Source of the DNA: JAJRQY01 sp965224435
GTDB taxonomy: Bacteria > Actinomycetota > Acidimicrobiia > Acidimicrobiales > SZUA-35
Reading direction: 5' to 3'
Length of the DNA stretch: 64,000 bases
NCBI GenBank assembly: GCA_965224435.1
Contig: OZ245048.1
Coordinates: 1,178,001-1,242,000 of the forward strand
Below the pieces are notes generated by a model. The model was not told the DNA's origin. It saw nothing but the letters and a program-made list of their open reading frames with translations, and ran no database searches. This document shows positions 1 through 8,054 of the stretch, in pieces. The first letter of the stretch is position 1, and each line of letters starts with the position of its first letter. Position numbers and translations under genes: made by a program.

Positions 1-1973
1 GTGATGAGCACGGTGCGATGACCTAGCTCGCGGTGTTTGCGCACCCGGCGGACTGCGGCTGGGAAGGCCTTGCTCAGGATGTGGTCAGCAAGGAGTTCGT
101 GGCCAAGTTTCTCCATCTGCTCGACCGAGGCGCCGTCGTAGCGGCGGTAGAAGTGGCGTAAGAAATCGGTGCGGTCCCGGGCATCGAGAGCAAGCAGGGC
201 AGGACCTTCCTGCAAGGTCTTGAGGGTAAATTTGATCCGGTCGGCTGGCCCCAGGTTGCGGGTGGCGAGCCAGGCGTAGCTGAAGACCACATTGCTGGCA
301 ATGATGGTGTTCTCCAGGTCAAAGGCAGCGAGGTGACGTTCGGGAGCGAGCACCCGCTTGCGGAGACGTTTGGAACGAGCGTCAGGATCAGAAGCTGTGG
401 GCTTGGTCTTTACCCGGGCATGTTCGACCACCGAGGGGAGATGAATGCCGGTGACGTAGTGTTCCCAGTCAACAATGGCCGGGTCACAAGCCAAGGCCGT
501 GCGGTCTGAGGGATCGAGTGCGTCGTGTAGCGCGACCAGGTTCTCGACACCGTAGAGGGCTTCGCACTCGGCGTAGGCGCCATAGATCTTGACGTAGGCC
601 GCGGCACGGTCGACGTCTTCCTTCTTTTCTTCGACCTGCATGCTGATCAAGGCTTGCTTGCCTCGCAGTGGGAGCAGCTTGAGGCCTCGGTCGGCCCGGT
701 CCAAGCCTTTCTGAGCCCAGCTGAGTTGGCGTTCGACAGCGCCTCGACCAGGGAAGGTGAACTCGGCCACCGCGATGGGTTGGCCCTTCTTGTCATAGAG
801 CGGGTTCTCGGTGAACCAGCCGTTGACCAGTTCAACCAGGGTTCGGTACTTGAGTGGGTTCCGAGTTCCTGAAGCAACCTGGGTGACCTTGATCGAGCCG
901 TCTTCGGTTGGCCCAGCGGCGGCAACATTGATGATTGCAGCGACGACGATGTCGACTGGGATGACGTCGACGACACCCTCGGGCACACCGGGAAACTCTT
1001 TGAGTAGACCTTGAGCGTAAGAGATCAGGATGGGCTCTGCCATCCGGAAGCCTTTGATCCAGCCGGGTTTCGGTTCAGCCCATGCTGATTCGATGATGGC
1101 AGGTCGGACAATCGAGACTGGAATATTGCCCTTCGATTCGTCCAGTGCCCGCTCGCCCAGGGCCTTGGTGTAAGCGTAGGAGTCAGGCCAACCCAGTGAC
1201 GCGGCACGTGCCCGTCCTGCTTCGACCAGCTGCTCGCTGACCCAACGTTTGCGGTATTGCTCAGTCTTGGCCGAGATCAGAGGAGTGCCAGCGGCGCCAA
1301 GCTCATTGCCCGCCCGTTTGCGGAACTCTTCCAGCAGATCGGCCGAGCGACTCTGGGCATCAAAGTCGGTGCGACAACGTCGAGCAAATTCGACCTCGGC
1401 TCGCCATGAGATGTCGATGTCGAATGGAGAGTCTGACAGGAGCTGCTCGGCGGCATGGCCGCGACGATTTCCAGCGACGTAGCAGGTGCTGATGGCCACC
1501 ATGTGTGGGGTGACCCCAAGGTTCTGCAAGGCTTCGGCGACCCGGGTCGGGCCGAGCAGGTTGACTTCGATTGCGCCATCGAGGGGAGCATCAAAGCTGA
1601 CAGTGGCGGCAGAGTGGATGACGATGTCACATGAGGTGAAGGTCGTGGCGTCGGCTTCATCAAGTCCGAGGCCGTCGCTGCTGACGTCGCCGGAGACAAT
1701 GGTGACCCGGCGTTCGATTTCGGCCCAGAACGAGTCGGCCTTTCGGGTCGTTTCGCCGCGTTCTTCAATGATCCGGTGGAAGACGTCATTGCGGAAGATC
1801 TCACGCCGGGCGCGCTCGGCCGGTGTTGAGCGCTTACCTGGTCGGACCAGCAAGACAACATCACAGTCGGGGACTTGGCGTATCAGTCGTTCAATGAGCG
1901 CGGTGCCAAGAAAGCCGGTGCCGCCGGTGATAGCGATGCGCTTTCCTGCAAGTTGTTCAGCGATAGTGGCCAT
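1..1973 (-). CDS. Fatty acyl-CoA reductase fused to a HAD-like domain (partial, C-terminus off left edge)
   Basis: The reading frame opens with ATG at 1973 and stays open to the window edge (about 657 codons). The N-terminus has a Rossmann motif TGGTGFLG at residues 16-23, followed by a long extended-SDR/Male-sterility NAD-binding domain with a YAYTK active-site motif near residue 275. This is typical of enzymes reducing acyl-CoA or acyl-ACP to aldehyde or alcohol with NAD(P)H. A HAD-like domain starts near residue 543 with FDLENTII, the place of HAD motif I (normally DxDxT); the second Asp is Glu here. A TVLIT motif II lies at the very edge. The rest of the HAD domain is outside the window. 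It is divergent from a TetR gene, which probably controls it. Seen: motifs and fusion. Inferred: role in wax, alcohol or envelope lipid synthesis. Confidence 0.82.
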   Translation of the reverse strand, partial: MATIAEQLAGKRIAITGGTGFLGTALIERLIRQVPDCDVVLLVRPGKRSTPAERARREIFRNDVFHRIIEERGETTRKADSFWAEIERRVTIVSGDVSSDGLGLDEADATTFTSCDIVIHSAATVSFDAPLDGAIEVNLLGPTRVAEALQNLGVTPHMVAISTCYVAGNRRGHAAEQLLSDSPFDIDISWRAEVEFARRCRTDFDAQSRSADLLEEFRKRAGNELGAAGTPLISAKTEQYRKRWVSEQLVEAGRARAASLGWPDSYAYTKALGERALDESKGNIPVSIVRPAIIESAWAEPKPGWIKGFRMAEPILISYAQGLLKEFPGVPEGVVDVIPVDIVVAAIINVAAAGPTEDGSIKVTQVASGTRNPLKYRTLVELVNGWFTENPLYDKKGQPIAVAEFTFPGRGAVERQLSWAQKGLDRADRGLKLLPLRGKQALISMQVEEKKEDVDRAAAYVKIYGAYAECEALYGVENLVALHDALDPSDRTALACDPAIVDWEHYVTGIHLPSVVEHARVKTKPTASDPDARSKRLRKRVLAPERHLAAFDLENTIIASNVVFSYAWLATRNLGPADRIKFTLKTLQEGPALLALDARDRTDFLRHFYRRYDGASVEQMEKLGHELLADHILSKAFPAAVRRVRKHRELGHRTVLI

Positions 1974-1990
1974 AGATTTCCCGGGTCGTC

Positions 1991-2002
1991 TACCATTTGG
2001 TA
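1991..2002. promoter_or_regulatory. Candidate TetR operator palindrome
   Basis: A perfect inverted repeat, TACCA-TT-TGGTA, sits in the 30-base gap between the divergent acyl-CoA reductase and TetR genes. Its right edge touches the TetR start codon. TetR proteins commonly bind palindromes between themselves and a divergent target, so this is a reasonable operator for both genes. Binding is inferred. Confidence 0.45.
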
Positions 2003-2003
2003 A

Positions 2004-2612
2004 GTGAGTACCAAGCATAGGCTGATTGAGGCCGCATCCGCAGCATTCGTGGCCCGAGGAGTGGCCGGAACTTCTCTGGATGAGATTGCGCGCTCCACTG
2101 ATGTCACCAAGCAGACGATTCTCTATCACTTCAAGTCCAAGAATGGTCTGTTGGAAGCGGTTCTCATTGAGGCCGCCGAGACCCTGAAGGCCGAACTTGA
2201 CCAGGCTGTTGCTCAAGCTGGTCCAGGCTGGGGCCAGGTCGAGGCGGTTGTTCGATCGGCGTTCGCACTTGCTGTCCGTCGACCAGAGCTACTTGGTTTG
2301 TTGGGAGAAGTGTCTCGCCTTGGCCCACCCCAGTCAGATCTGGTCCTGTCCGTGCTGCAATCCACCATTGATCGGGCCATTGTCTCGTTGCAGCAGGGAA
2401 TGGACTCAGGCGATTATCGCCAGAGCGACCCCCGGCTCGTTCTGTTGTCCAGCTATTCAGCGGTTACTGGTGTGGTCACTGACACCGCTGCGCTTCGCGG
2501 GGTGGGGCTTGAGCTTGACCTTCGGGTTGCGGTCAAGTTGCGCCAGTCCTTGCTGGACTTCTTGCGGGCCGCCTTGTTGGAAATTCGGGGGAACGGCAGC
2601 GCTAGTCGTTGA
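2004..2612 (+). CDS. TetR/AcrR family transcriptional regulator
   Basis: A 202-residue protein with the usual TetR layout. The N-terminal helix-turn-helix covers about residues 5-50, with the recognisable stretch TSLDEIARSTDVTKQTILYH followed by FKSKNGLLEAVL. A divergent helical ligand-binding domain makes up the rest. The GTG start at 2004 leaves no room for a normal Shine-Dalgarno sequence because the candidate operator ends at 2002, so the mRNA may be nearly leaderless. Divergent placement next to the acyl-CoA reductase suggests control of that gene in response to an acyl compound. The ligand is unknown. Confidence 0.9.
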   Translation: MSTKHRLIEAASAAFVARGVAGTSLDEIARSTDVTKQTILYHFKSKNGLLEAVLIEAAETLKAELDQAVAQAGPGWGQVEAVVRSAFALAVRRPELLGLLGEVSRLGPPQSDLVLSVLQSTIDRAIVSLQQGMDSGDYRQSDPRLVLLSSYSAVTGVVTDTAALRGVGLELDLRVAVKLRQSLLDFLRAALLEIRGNGSASR

Positions 2613-2940
2613 AGACGTAGCCCGAATCCTCAGCCAAGGCGATGAGTTCCGTCATGGCCTTTGGCTGACTGGCGAGTCGGGTGAGGTGGTTGGCCAGCGT
2701 GCTCAGGGCGGAGCGGTCGGGGGAATAGGCGTAGAAACCTTGGCCATCGGGATCATATTGGATGTTGCCTTCGAGACTCGAAACTTCATTCTGTACAACG
2801 AGTTCGGCCACGCCGTGCCAGAAGTAGCCACTTGGATTGTGTTTGGCTTCACGAATAACCGAGACGGTGTCGGCGTTGATCACATCAAATCCGAGTCCCC
2901 ATTTCCCATCAGATGAGCTGTGGACGGTAAGTGCTTGCAT
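2602..2940 (-). CDS. Imm51 family immunity-like protein
   Basis: A 112-residue protein beginning MQALTVHSSSDGKWGLGF. The middle and end fit the Imm51 pattern: GYFWHGVAELVV, then YDPDGQGFYAYSPD, then an alpha-helical tail ending in a DSGYVFND-like acidic end. The ATG at 2940 is preferred over longer in-frame starts because a GGGAGGGG ribosome-binding site lies just upstream. Imm51 proteins are catalogued as immunity proteins of polymorphic toxin systems, but many occur as lone genes. No toxin gene is adjacent. The last 11 bases overlap the end of the convergent TetR gene. The family call is by recognition of the pattern; the function here is unproven. Confidence 0.65.
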   Translation of the reverse strand: MQALTVHSSSDGKWGLGFDVINADTVSVIREAKHNPSGYFWHGVAELVVQNEVSSLEGNIQYDPDGQGFYAYSPDRSALSTLANHLTRLASQPKAMTELIALAEDSGYVFND

Positions 2941-3077
2941 GGGGTGGTCCCCTCCCGAGTCGTCGAGCGGGTTAGTCTCGCGTATCGCGCGATGAGTTGT
3001 CACTGATCACTGTGTAATGCTCGCGATGGAACGTTCGCAGTGGAATGCTTTGCGCCAGACAAGGGTTGAGAAACGTT

Positions 3078-3386
3078 ATGGAATTTGAGATTACTGAAGA
3101 GGCAATGGTCGCCATCCGAGCCAAGGGTGGAACCGCAGCTATCGATTTCATCACGCCTATAAATTGAGGTGGCGTTTCTGAGGTGTCGGTCGACACCTAT
3201 CTCAAGGGCAAGAAGACCGCTGGCTACCGGCGGATGGAACAAGGCGATGTGATGGTGCTCTTGGCGCCTTCACTCATGAAGTATGCGGACCGGGTCGAAC
3301 TTGTCACTCGCAAGAAGCTGCTCTTTGGGCAAAAGCTGGTAGCAATCGCGTACCAAGACGGAGCCAGCTGCCAAATCGGCGGCTAG
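3078..3386 (+). CDS. Probable selenoprotein, CC/Se-motif (HesB-like) family, with in-frame TGA
   Basis: Reading from ATG 3078 gives 29 codons beginning MEFEITEEAMVAIRAKGG, then TGA at 3165-3167, then 72 more codons in the same frame to TAG at 3384. The two halves join into one 102-residue protein of the kind NCBI names CC/Se motif family (seleno)protein: an N-terminal ITEEA/KGG segment, a Cys or Sec followed by GG, then VSVDTYLKGK and a GDVMVLLAP segment. The TGA falls exactly where the Cys/Sec sits. A 7-bp hairpin with loop GGTC begins 13 bases after the TGA, as a bacterial SECIS should. Its stop codon overlaps the convergent ddl stop. The ribosome-binding site is weak. Without Sec machinery the gene would be a broken copy. 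Confidence 0.75.
3181..3198 (+). promoter_or_regulatory. Candidate bacterial SECIS hairpin
   Basis: The stem AGGTGTC pairs perfectly with GACACCT around the tetraloop GGTC. The first loop base is 21 bases after the last base of the TGA codon, so 20 bases intervene. Known bSECIS elements lie inside the coding region with the apical loop about 16-37 bases after UGA and a G at the start of the loop; both conditions are met. SelB binding is inferred. Confidence 0.65.
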
Positions 3387-4483
3387 TGGGTGGTTAGGCG
3401 CTTTTTGGTGCGACGATCGTGGCGTTCGAGGGCGAGTTGCACCAAGCGGTCGATGAGATCCGCATAAGCCAAGCCTGAGCATTCCCAGAGTTTTGGGTAC
3501 ATCGAAATTGGGGTGAAGCCGGGGATCGTATTCAGCTCATTGAGCAGTGCGCCACGCCCCGGCTTGTCGGCCGTGTCAACCTCGTAGAGAAAATCGGCCC
3601 GCGCCATTCCTTCGACCCGCAACGCCTTGTATGACTGCCTTGCTAGGGCTTGCAGCTCTTCAGTCGTTCCCTCGGGCAGATCAGAAAGGTCGGCTGGGAT
3701 CTGTTGACCGGCGCCGTCTTCGTACTTGTCCTCATAGTCATAGAAATCCGCTCCGGGCATGATCTCACCCGGGAGCGAGACTTCGAGATCATGGTTGCCC
3801 AGCACAGCTAGTTCGATCTCGCGCCCGGTAATGCCTTCTTCGACAACCAGCCACTCGTCGTAGCGCAGGGCCAGTTCGATTGCTGTCTCCAACTCGCCTA
3901 ACGTGGTTGCCCTGCTTACGCCGATGGAGGAACCCATATTGGCCGGTTTCACAAAGCACGGAAACCCAAGCTCATCGGCGATTCCCTGCAGGTCTCCGGA
4001 CCAATCCGGTTCGTGAATAGTCATCCAGCGGGCCTGAGGAATGCCAGCGGCAGCCAGGATCTCCTTAGCTTTCGCCTTGTCCATGGTGAGGGCCGAGCCA
4101 AGAACACCGGCTCCGACATAGGGAACACCGGCCAGCTCCAGCATTCCTTGCACGGTGCCGTCCTCACCCATCGGACCATGAAGGAGAGGCAAAACCACGA
4201 CCTGCTGACCAGATTCCGGCGAAGCGACCGCTGGCAGGAGATCAGTGTGGGGGCCCGACGGATCCAACTGCTGGGGCAGTGAGCGGGTTGAGTCGGCCAG
4301 GATGGCGGCGGCTTCTTCGGCCTGCACCCAGTCTCCGCTACGAGTGATGCCGATGGGGACGAGATCGTATTTCGACCGATCAGCGGCGGCAAGAACATGG
4401 GTGGCCGTGGTGCAGGAAACGTCGTGTTCGGCGGACTGGCCCCCAAAGATCACGACGAGGCGTATGCGTTGAATCGAAGTCAC
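3383..4483 (-). CDS. ddl: D-alanine--D-alanine ligase
   Basis: A 366-residue ATP-grasp enzyme that joins two D-Ala for the peptidoglycan pentapeptide in the cytoplasm. The N-terminus has VVIFGGQSAEHDVSC, the typical Ddl glycine loop. EDGTVQGMLELAGVPYVG, FVKPANMGSSIGVS (ATP-binding) and ELNTIPGFTP (metal and substrate binding near the C-terminus) are all present. The start is the GTG at 4483; longer in-frame extensions run backwards into murF and are unlikely. The gene is divergent from murF with 48 bases between them, so two consecutive steps of the same pathway (D-Ala-D-Ala made by Ddl, then added by MurF) share one promoter region. Its stop codon overlaps that of the probable selenoprotein. 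Confidence 0.95.
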   Translation of the reverse strand: MTSIQRIRLVVIFGGQSAEHDVSCTTATHVLAAADRSKYDLVPIGITRSGDWVQAEEAAAILADSTRSLPQQLDPSGPHTDLLPAVASPESGQQVVVLPLLHGPMGEDGTVQGMLELAGVPYVGAGVLGSALTMDKAKAKEILAAAGIPQARWMTIHEPDWSGDLQGIADELGFPCFVKPANMGSSIGVSRATTLGELETAIELALRYDEWLVVEEGITGREIELAVLGNHDLEVSLPGEIMPGADFYDYEDKYEDGAGQQIPADLSDLPEGTTEELQALARQSYKALRVEGMARADFLYEVDTADKPGRGALLNELNTIPGFTPISMYPKLWECSGLAYADLIDRLVQLALERHDRRTKKRLTTH

Positions 4484-4531
4484 GGCGACACAGTAGACCC
4501 CAAGCGTGCCTAAGTCGGCTACACCTGTGTC

Positions 4532-6013
4532 GTGCATTTCACCGCAAGCGACATTGCTGACATTGTCGGAGGAGAACTGACCGGGCCCAACCGGTTGGTT
4601 CGCTCCGTCTCCATTGACAGCCGATCCATTGATGGGGCGGAGCCCCTCGGTGGCTCTGGAGAGACCGGTACTCGGGAGACTGGGAAGGATTGGAGGAGTA
4701 CGGCCGGGACGTTGTTTGTTCCCGTGCTCGCCGAACGCGACGGTCATGACTTCATCGAGTCCGCCCTGAAAAATGGAGCCGTTGCCTACCTCAGCTCGCA
4801 GGCCTCACCACAGCTCGATTCACAGCGATCAAGTCTCTCTTCACCGGACGATGTGGCCGTGATCCAGGTGGCTGACACTATGGCTGCCCTCACGGCGCTT
4901 GGTGCTGAAGCCCGAAACCGATTGCCAGACCAGGTGATTGGAGTAACCGGAAGCGTTGGCAAGACATCGGTGAAGGATCTCATTGCGGCGGCTTGCTCTG
5001 TTGCTACACGGACCCATGCCAACAAGGCTTCATTTAACAATGAGCTTGGGCTACCCCTCACCCTGGTCAACGCTCCCGAGCAGACCCAGGTGACGGTTCT
5101 GGAAATGGGGGCGCGGGGGAGTGGCCATATCGCCGAACTCTGCGCCACAGGCCGCCCGACCATCGGCGTGGTGACCCGAGTGGCGGCTGCGCACACGGAA
5201 CTCTTCGGTTCGCTGGACGGTGTTGCCGCGGCCAAGGGCGAACTCATCGAAGCCTTGCCCCAAGACGGGATCGCGGTCCTGAATGCGGATGATCCGCTTG
5301 TCATGGCGATGGCCAAACGTGCCACGTGTCGCATCGTGACCTATGGAACGGGCGGAGGGACAGAACGGTCGCCATCGGAGACAGTCGCTGATTTTCTGGC
5401 AACTGAGATCAAACTTGATGGGCAGATTCGAGCCAGTTTCGTTCTGCAATCACCCGTCGGAACGCGACAGGTACAACTGAAAATCGCTGGCGAGCACATG
5501 GCGGCCAACGCCGTCGCCGCTATTGCCGCTGCAGTGTCTGCGGGAATCGATCTCGATGATGCGGTAGCGGGAATCGAAGGAGCGACAATCTCCGGCCTAC
5601 GTATGGAAGTCTCGAGGTCGGCAACCGGTCTTGTCTTGATCAACGATGCCTACAACGCCAACCCAACGTCGATGCGGGCGGCGCTGAAAGCCCTTCAAGC
5701 CTTGCCGGTCGAACGTCGAATTGCGGTCCTCGGGGTGATGGCCGAACTGGGCGAAGGAGGCGACGACGAACACCGACGTATCGCCCAAGAGTCTCTGGAT
5801 GCTGGAGTCCGGGTCATTGCCGTGGCGGCAGAGGCTTACGGCGACCAGGTCGAGCACGTGAGCGATATTCATGGTGTCGAATCTGCTCTTGCAGACCTGC
5901 TCAAGTCGGGTCCCTCCGCAACCGGAGTTCTGGTCAAAGGCAGTCGCTTGGCTGAGCTTGAACGAGTTGCTCGCTGGCTTCAGCAGAGCCGGTTCTTTGC
6001 GGAGCAATCGTGA
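4532..6013 (+). CDS. murF: UDP-N-acetylmuramoyl-tripeptide--D-alanyl-D-alanine ligase
   Basis: A 493-residue Mur ligase that adds D-Ala-D-Ala to UDP-MurNAc-tripeptide in the cytoplasm. The N-terminal uridine-binding domain has VSIDSRSI, the central domain has the P-loop GVTGSVGKTS (residues 137-146), followed by NKASFNNELGLPLT and EMGARGSGHIAELC. The C-terminal domain has INDAYNANPTSM, a MurF hallmark. It is slightly longer than usual because of a Gly/Thr-rich insertion at about residues 36-57, before GTLFVPV. GTG start, opposite ddl. It is followed 31 bases later by menA, probably co-transcribed. Confidence 0.95.
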   Translation: MHFTASDIADIVGGELTGPNRLVRSVSIDSRSIDGAEPLGGSGETGTRETGKDWRSTAGTLFVPVLAERDGHDFIESALKNGAVAYLSSQASPQLDSQRSSLSSPDDVAVIQVADTMAALTALGAEARNRLPDQVIGVTGSVGKTSVKDLIAAACSVATRTHANKASFNNELGLPLTLVNAPEQTQVTVLEMGARGSGHIAELCATGRPTIGVVTRVAAAHTELFGSLDGVAAAKGELIEALPQDGIAVLNADDPLVMAMAKRATCRIVTYGTGGGTERSPSETVADFLATEIKLDGQIRASFVLQSPVGTRQVQLKIAGEHMAANAVAAIAAAVSAGIDLDDAVAGIEGATISGLRMEVSRSATGLVLINDAYNANPTSMRAALKALQALPVERRIAVLGVMAELGEGGDDEHRRIAQESLDAGVRVIAVAAEAYGDQVEHVSDIHGVESALADLLKSGPSATGVLVKGSRLAELERVARWLQQSRFFAEQS

Positions 6014-6044
6014 GCGCGGACCAACGAGTGAGTGAGGTGCAGCC

Positions 6045-6929
6045 GTGAGCAAAGAAACGGGAGTCAATCGTTGGGTTCTTGGTGCCCGGCCTCGCACTCT
6101 TCCCGCTGCCGTCGTGCCTGTCGCCGTCGGATCAGCCTGTGCGGTTGGTGTAGCGGAGTCCTTCTACTGGTGGCGAGCGATTGCCGCCTTGATTGTGGCC
6201 GTCGCGCTTCAGGTGGCGACGAATTATGTGAACGACTATGCCGACGGTCAGCGGGGAACCGATGATGACCGGGTCGGACCTATTCGCTTGGTCGGGTCAG
6301 GCTTGGCTACAGCGAAGCAGGTGAAGGTTGCGGCCCTGACGGCCTTCGGTGTTGCAGGAGTTGCTGGCGCGGCGCTGGCTTTCGCTGTTGGACCCGAACT
6401 GTTTGTTGTTGGCGCCGCGTCGATGCTGGCGGGTTGGGCCTATACCGGCGGCCCGAAACCTTATGGCTACCTCGGCCTTGGCGAACTCTTCGTTTTTGTC
6501 TTCTTCGGAGTGGTCGCCACCGTTGGCTCTGGCTATGTGCAGACAGGGTCAGTCACCTCCTTGATGCTTGTTGCCTCTGTCCCCGTCGGGCTCTTATCCG
6601 TCGCCTTGTTGGTCATCAACAACCTGCGGGACATTCCCGGTGATACCCAATCGGGGAAGCGAACCCTGGCGGTGACTTTGGGCGATGCCAAAACACGTTG
6701 GCTGTACCTCGGGCTGTTCGGCTTGGTTGGGCTGACAATTATCGGATGTGGCCTCGTTCGGCCGCCCGCTCTTGTTGCTCTTGTGGGCCTGGTTCTTGCT
6801 TTTGTCCCGGTGCGAGCTGTCCTTTCCGGGTCAAGAGAACGAGATCTGATTCCGGTTCTGGGTGGAACGGGCAGAACTCAACTGGTTACAGGGATCTTGC
6901 TCGCTTTTGGGCTTGCTCTGGGTGGCTGA
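6045..6929 (+). CDS. menA: 1,4-dihydroxy-2-naphthoate polyprenyltransferase (MenA)
   Basis: A 294-residue integral membrane UbiA-family prenyltransferase that attaches the polyprenyl tail to DHNA in menaquinone synthesis. The first aspartate-rich motif lies in NYVNDYADGQRGTDDDRVGP at about residues 68-87, and the second motif in NNLRDIPGDTQSGKRTLA. The start WVLGARPRTLPAAVVPV matches MenA rather than UbiA or heme O synthase. About eight hydrophobic helices are visible. GTG start with GAGGTG upstream, 31 bases after murF. Confidence 0.93.
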   Translation: MSKETGVNRWVLGARPRTLPAAVVPVAVGSACAVGVAESFYWWRAIAALIVAVALQVATNYVNDYADGQRGTDDDRVGPIRLVGSGLATAKQVKVAALTAFGVAGVAGAALAFAVGPELFVVGAASMLAGWAYTGGPKPYGYLGLGELFVFVFFGVVATVGSGYVQTGSVTSLMLVASVPVGLLSVALLVINNLRDIPGDTQSGKRTLAVTLGDAKTRWLYLGLFGLVGLTIIGCGLVRPPALVALVGLVLAFVPVRAVLSGSRERDLIPVLGGTGRTQLVTGILLAFGLALGG

Positions 6930-7009
6930 ACCTGGCGATCTATTGATCGGGTAGTTTGCGAAGGTGTTTCCCCACTCAGCTTTTTGAGAAAACAGCCGAT
7001 ATTGCCAGG

Positions 7010-7945
7010 GTGAACACTCGTGCCACAAGGACGGTTGCCGCACCGTCTTCTGTCAGAAGGGCCCAGCTTGGGCCTTCGCGCGTTGACAATGCTCGCCAGC
7101 AACGAATCGCTCGCCTTATTGACGGATACGAGTCGACGGTCACTCTTTCCTCGGTCACCCGGAGCGTGCTTCTGATGTGGTTGATTCCCGCAGCCGGCAT
7201 GATCTTTCTTGGTGTTCGAGCCTACGGAGTCCGGTCGGACCCGACGGTGCAAGGCTTCGCTCTGAGTGACGAACTCAGCTCGAGGCTCTTGTCGGCCATC
7301 CACTTCTCCAGTGCTCTGTTGCTGGTCGCAACGGGAGCTGTTCTACTGATGTGGACCATGCGTTCCTGGTTGAACCTTGCTCGGATTGGCCCGAAGCCGG
7401 CTATCTCGATCTGGCCAAAGCTGCGCCTGCATCTGCCAGGCTTTGCCTTTGGAATGGTTGGCTTGCTTTCTCGCCCCGTGTTGGGAGCCGACTCGCGAAT
7501 TTCTGGAGCGTTGCTCGTGATCGGCCTGGTTGGAGGATTGGCGATTGCCCCCATCCTTTTGATTGACACGTATCGGGCAATCTGGCAGCGATCAACCAGT
7601 CCCAAGTCCGGCTCCGAAGAGTTGCCAGCGAGCACGGTGATCCTGATCTTTTCCTTGGCTGTGGTTGCGACCGTTGTTGTTCTCAACAAGATCATCGGCG
7701 ACGGTGTCATCAGCATGTCTCACGATGGGGCCTGGTTCTTAACCACGCTCCAGGGTCTAGCCATTATTTCGGCTAGTTGGACTGCCGCATCGTTGGTCAC
7801 CGAGATTGCTCGACGTCAAGATCTTCGTCTGGTCTACATCGTGGAGTCCTCAGCTGAAGAGGCCACCCATTCTGGGATTGTGACTGATGCACAAATTGAT
7901 TCGGAGTGGGCCGAGTCTGAGGGCATGATCGAGTTCGACCAATAG
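7010..7945 (+). CDS. Unknown multi-pass membrane protein
   Basis: I do not recognise the family. The protein has a basic N-terminal segment, then about six predicted membrane helices: MWLIPAAGMIFLGV, SALLLVATGAVLLMW, LPGFAFGMVGLL, ISGALLVIGLVGGLAI, VILIFSLAVVATVVVL and FLTTLQGLAIISASW. The C-terminal tail is acidic and probably cytoplasmic (EEATHSGIVT... ending EGMIEFDQ). I take the GTG at 7010; a TTG 54 bases earlier is also in frame. No strong ribosome-binding site supports either. The helix pair with MWTMRSWLNLARIG loosely recalls DUF4328 proteins, which is too weak to name it. It lies between menA and a J-domain gene. Confidence 0.6.
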   Translation: MNTRATRTVAAPSSVRRAQLGPSRVDNARQQRIARLIDGYESTVTLSSVTRSVLLMWLIPAAGMIFLGVRAYGVRSDPTVQGFALSDELSSRLLSAIHFSSALLLVATGAVLLMWTMRSWLNLARIGPKPAISIWPKLRLHLPGFAFGMVGLLSRPVLGADSRISGALLVIGLVGGLAIAPILLIDTYRAIWQRSTSPKSGSEELPASTVILIFSLAVVATVVVLNKIIGDGVISMSHDGAWFLTTLQGLAIISASWTAASLVTEIARRQDLRLVYIVESSAEEATHSGIVTDAQIDSEWAESEGMIEFDQ

Positions 7946-8054
7946 CAGGATTCAGGTGCTAGAAACATGAATCGTTGCCTTCACCTTGGTCCAGTACGAT
8001 AGGTGGCCAGGTCGTGCCCGGGCTAGGGCACCATTATTGCGAAGGGTTCTGGAC

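Noticed and set aside
1277..1864. 195-residue minus-strand ORF
   Set aside because: Out of frame with the acyl-CoA reductase, which covers the same bases with clear motifs.
3183..3386. A separate short gene starting GTG 3183 after the TGA
   Set aside because: It has no ribosome site and its frame is the direct continuation of the frame before the TGA; the family pattern spans both parts.
4484..4747. Longer N-terminus of ddl
   Set aside because: It overlaps murF on the other strand and precedes the well-conserved Ddl start at 4483.
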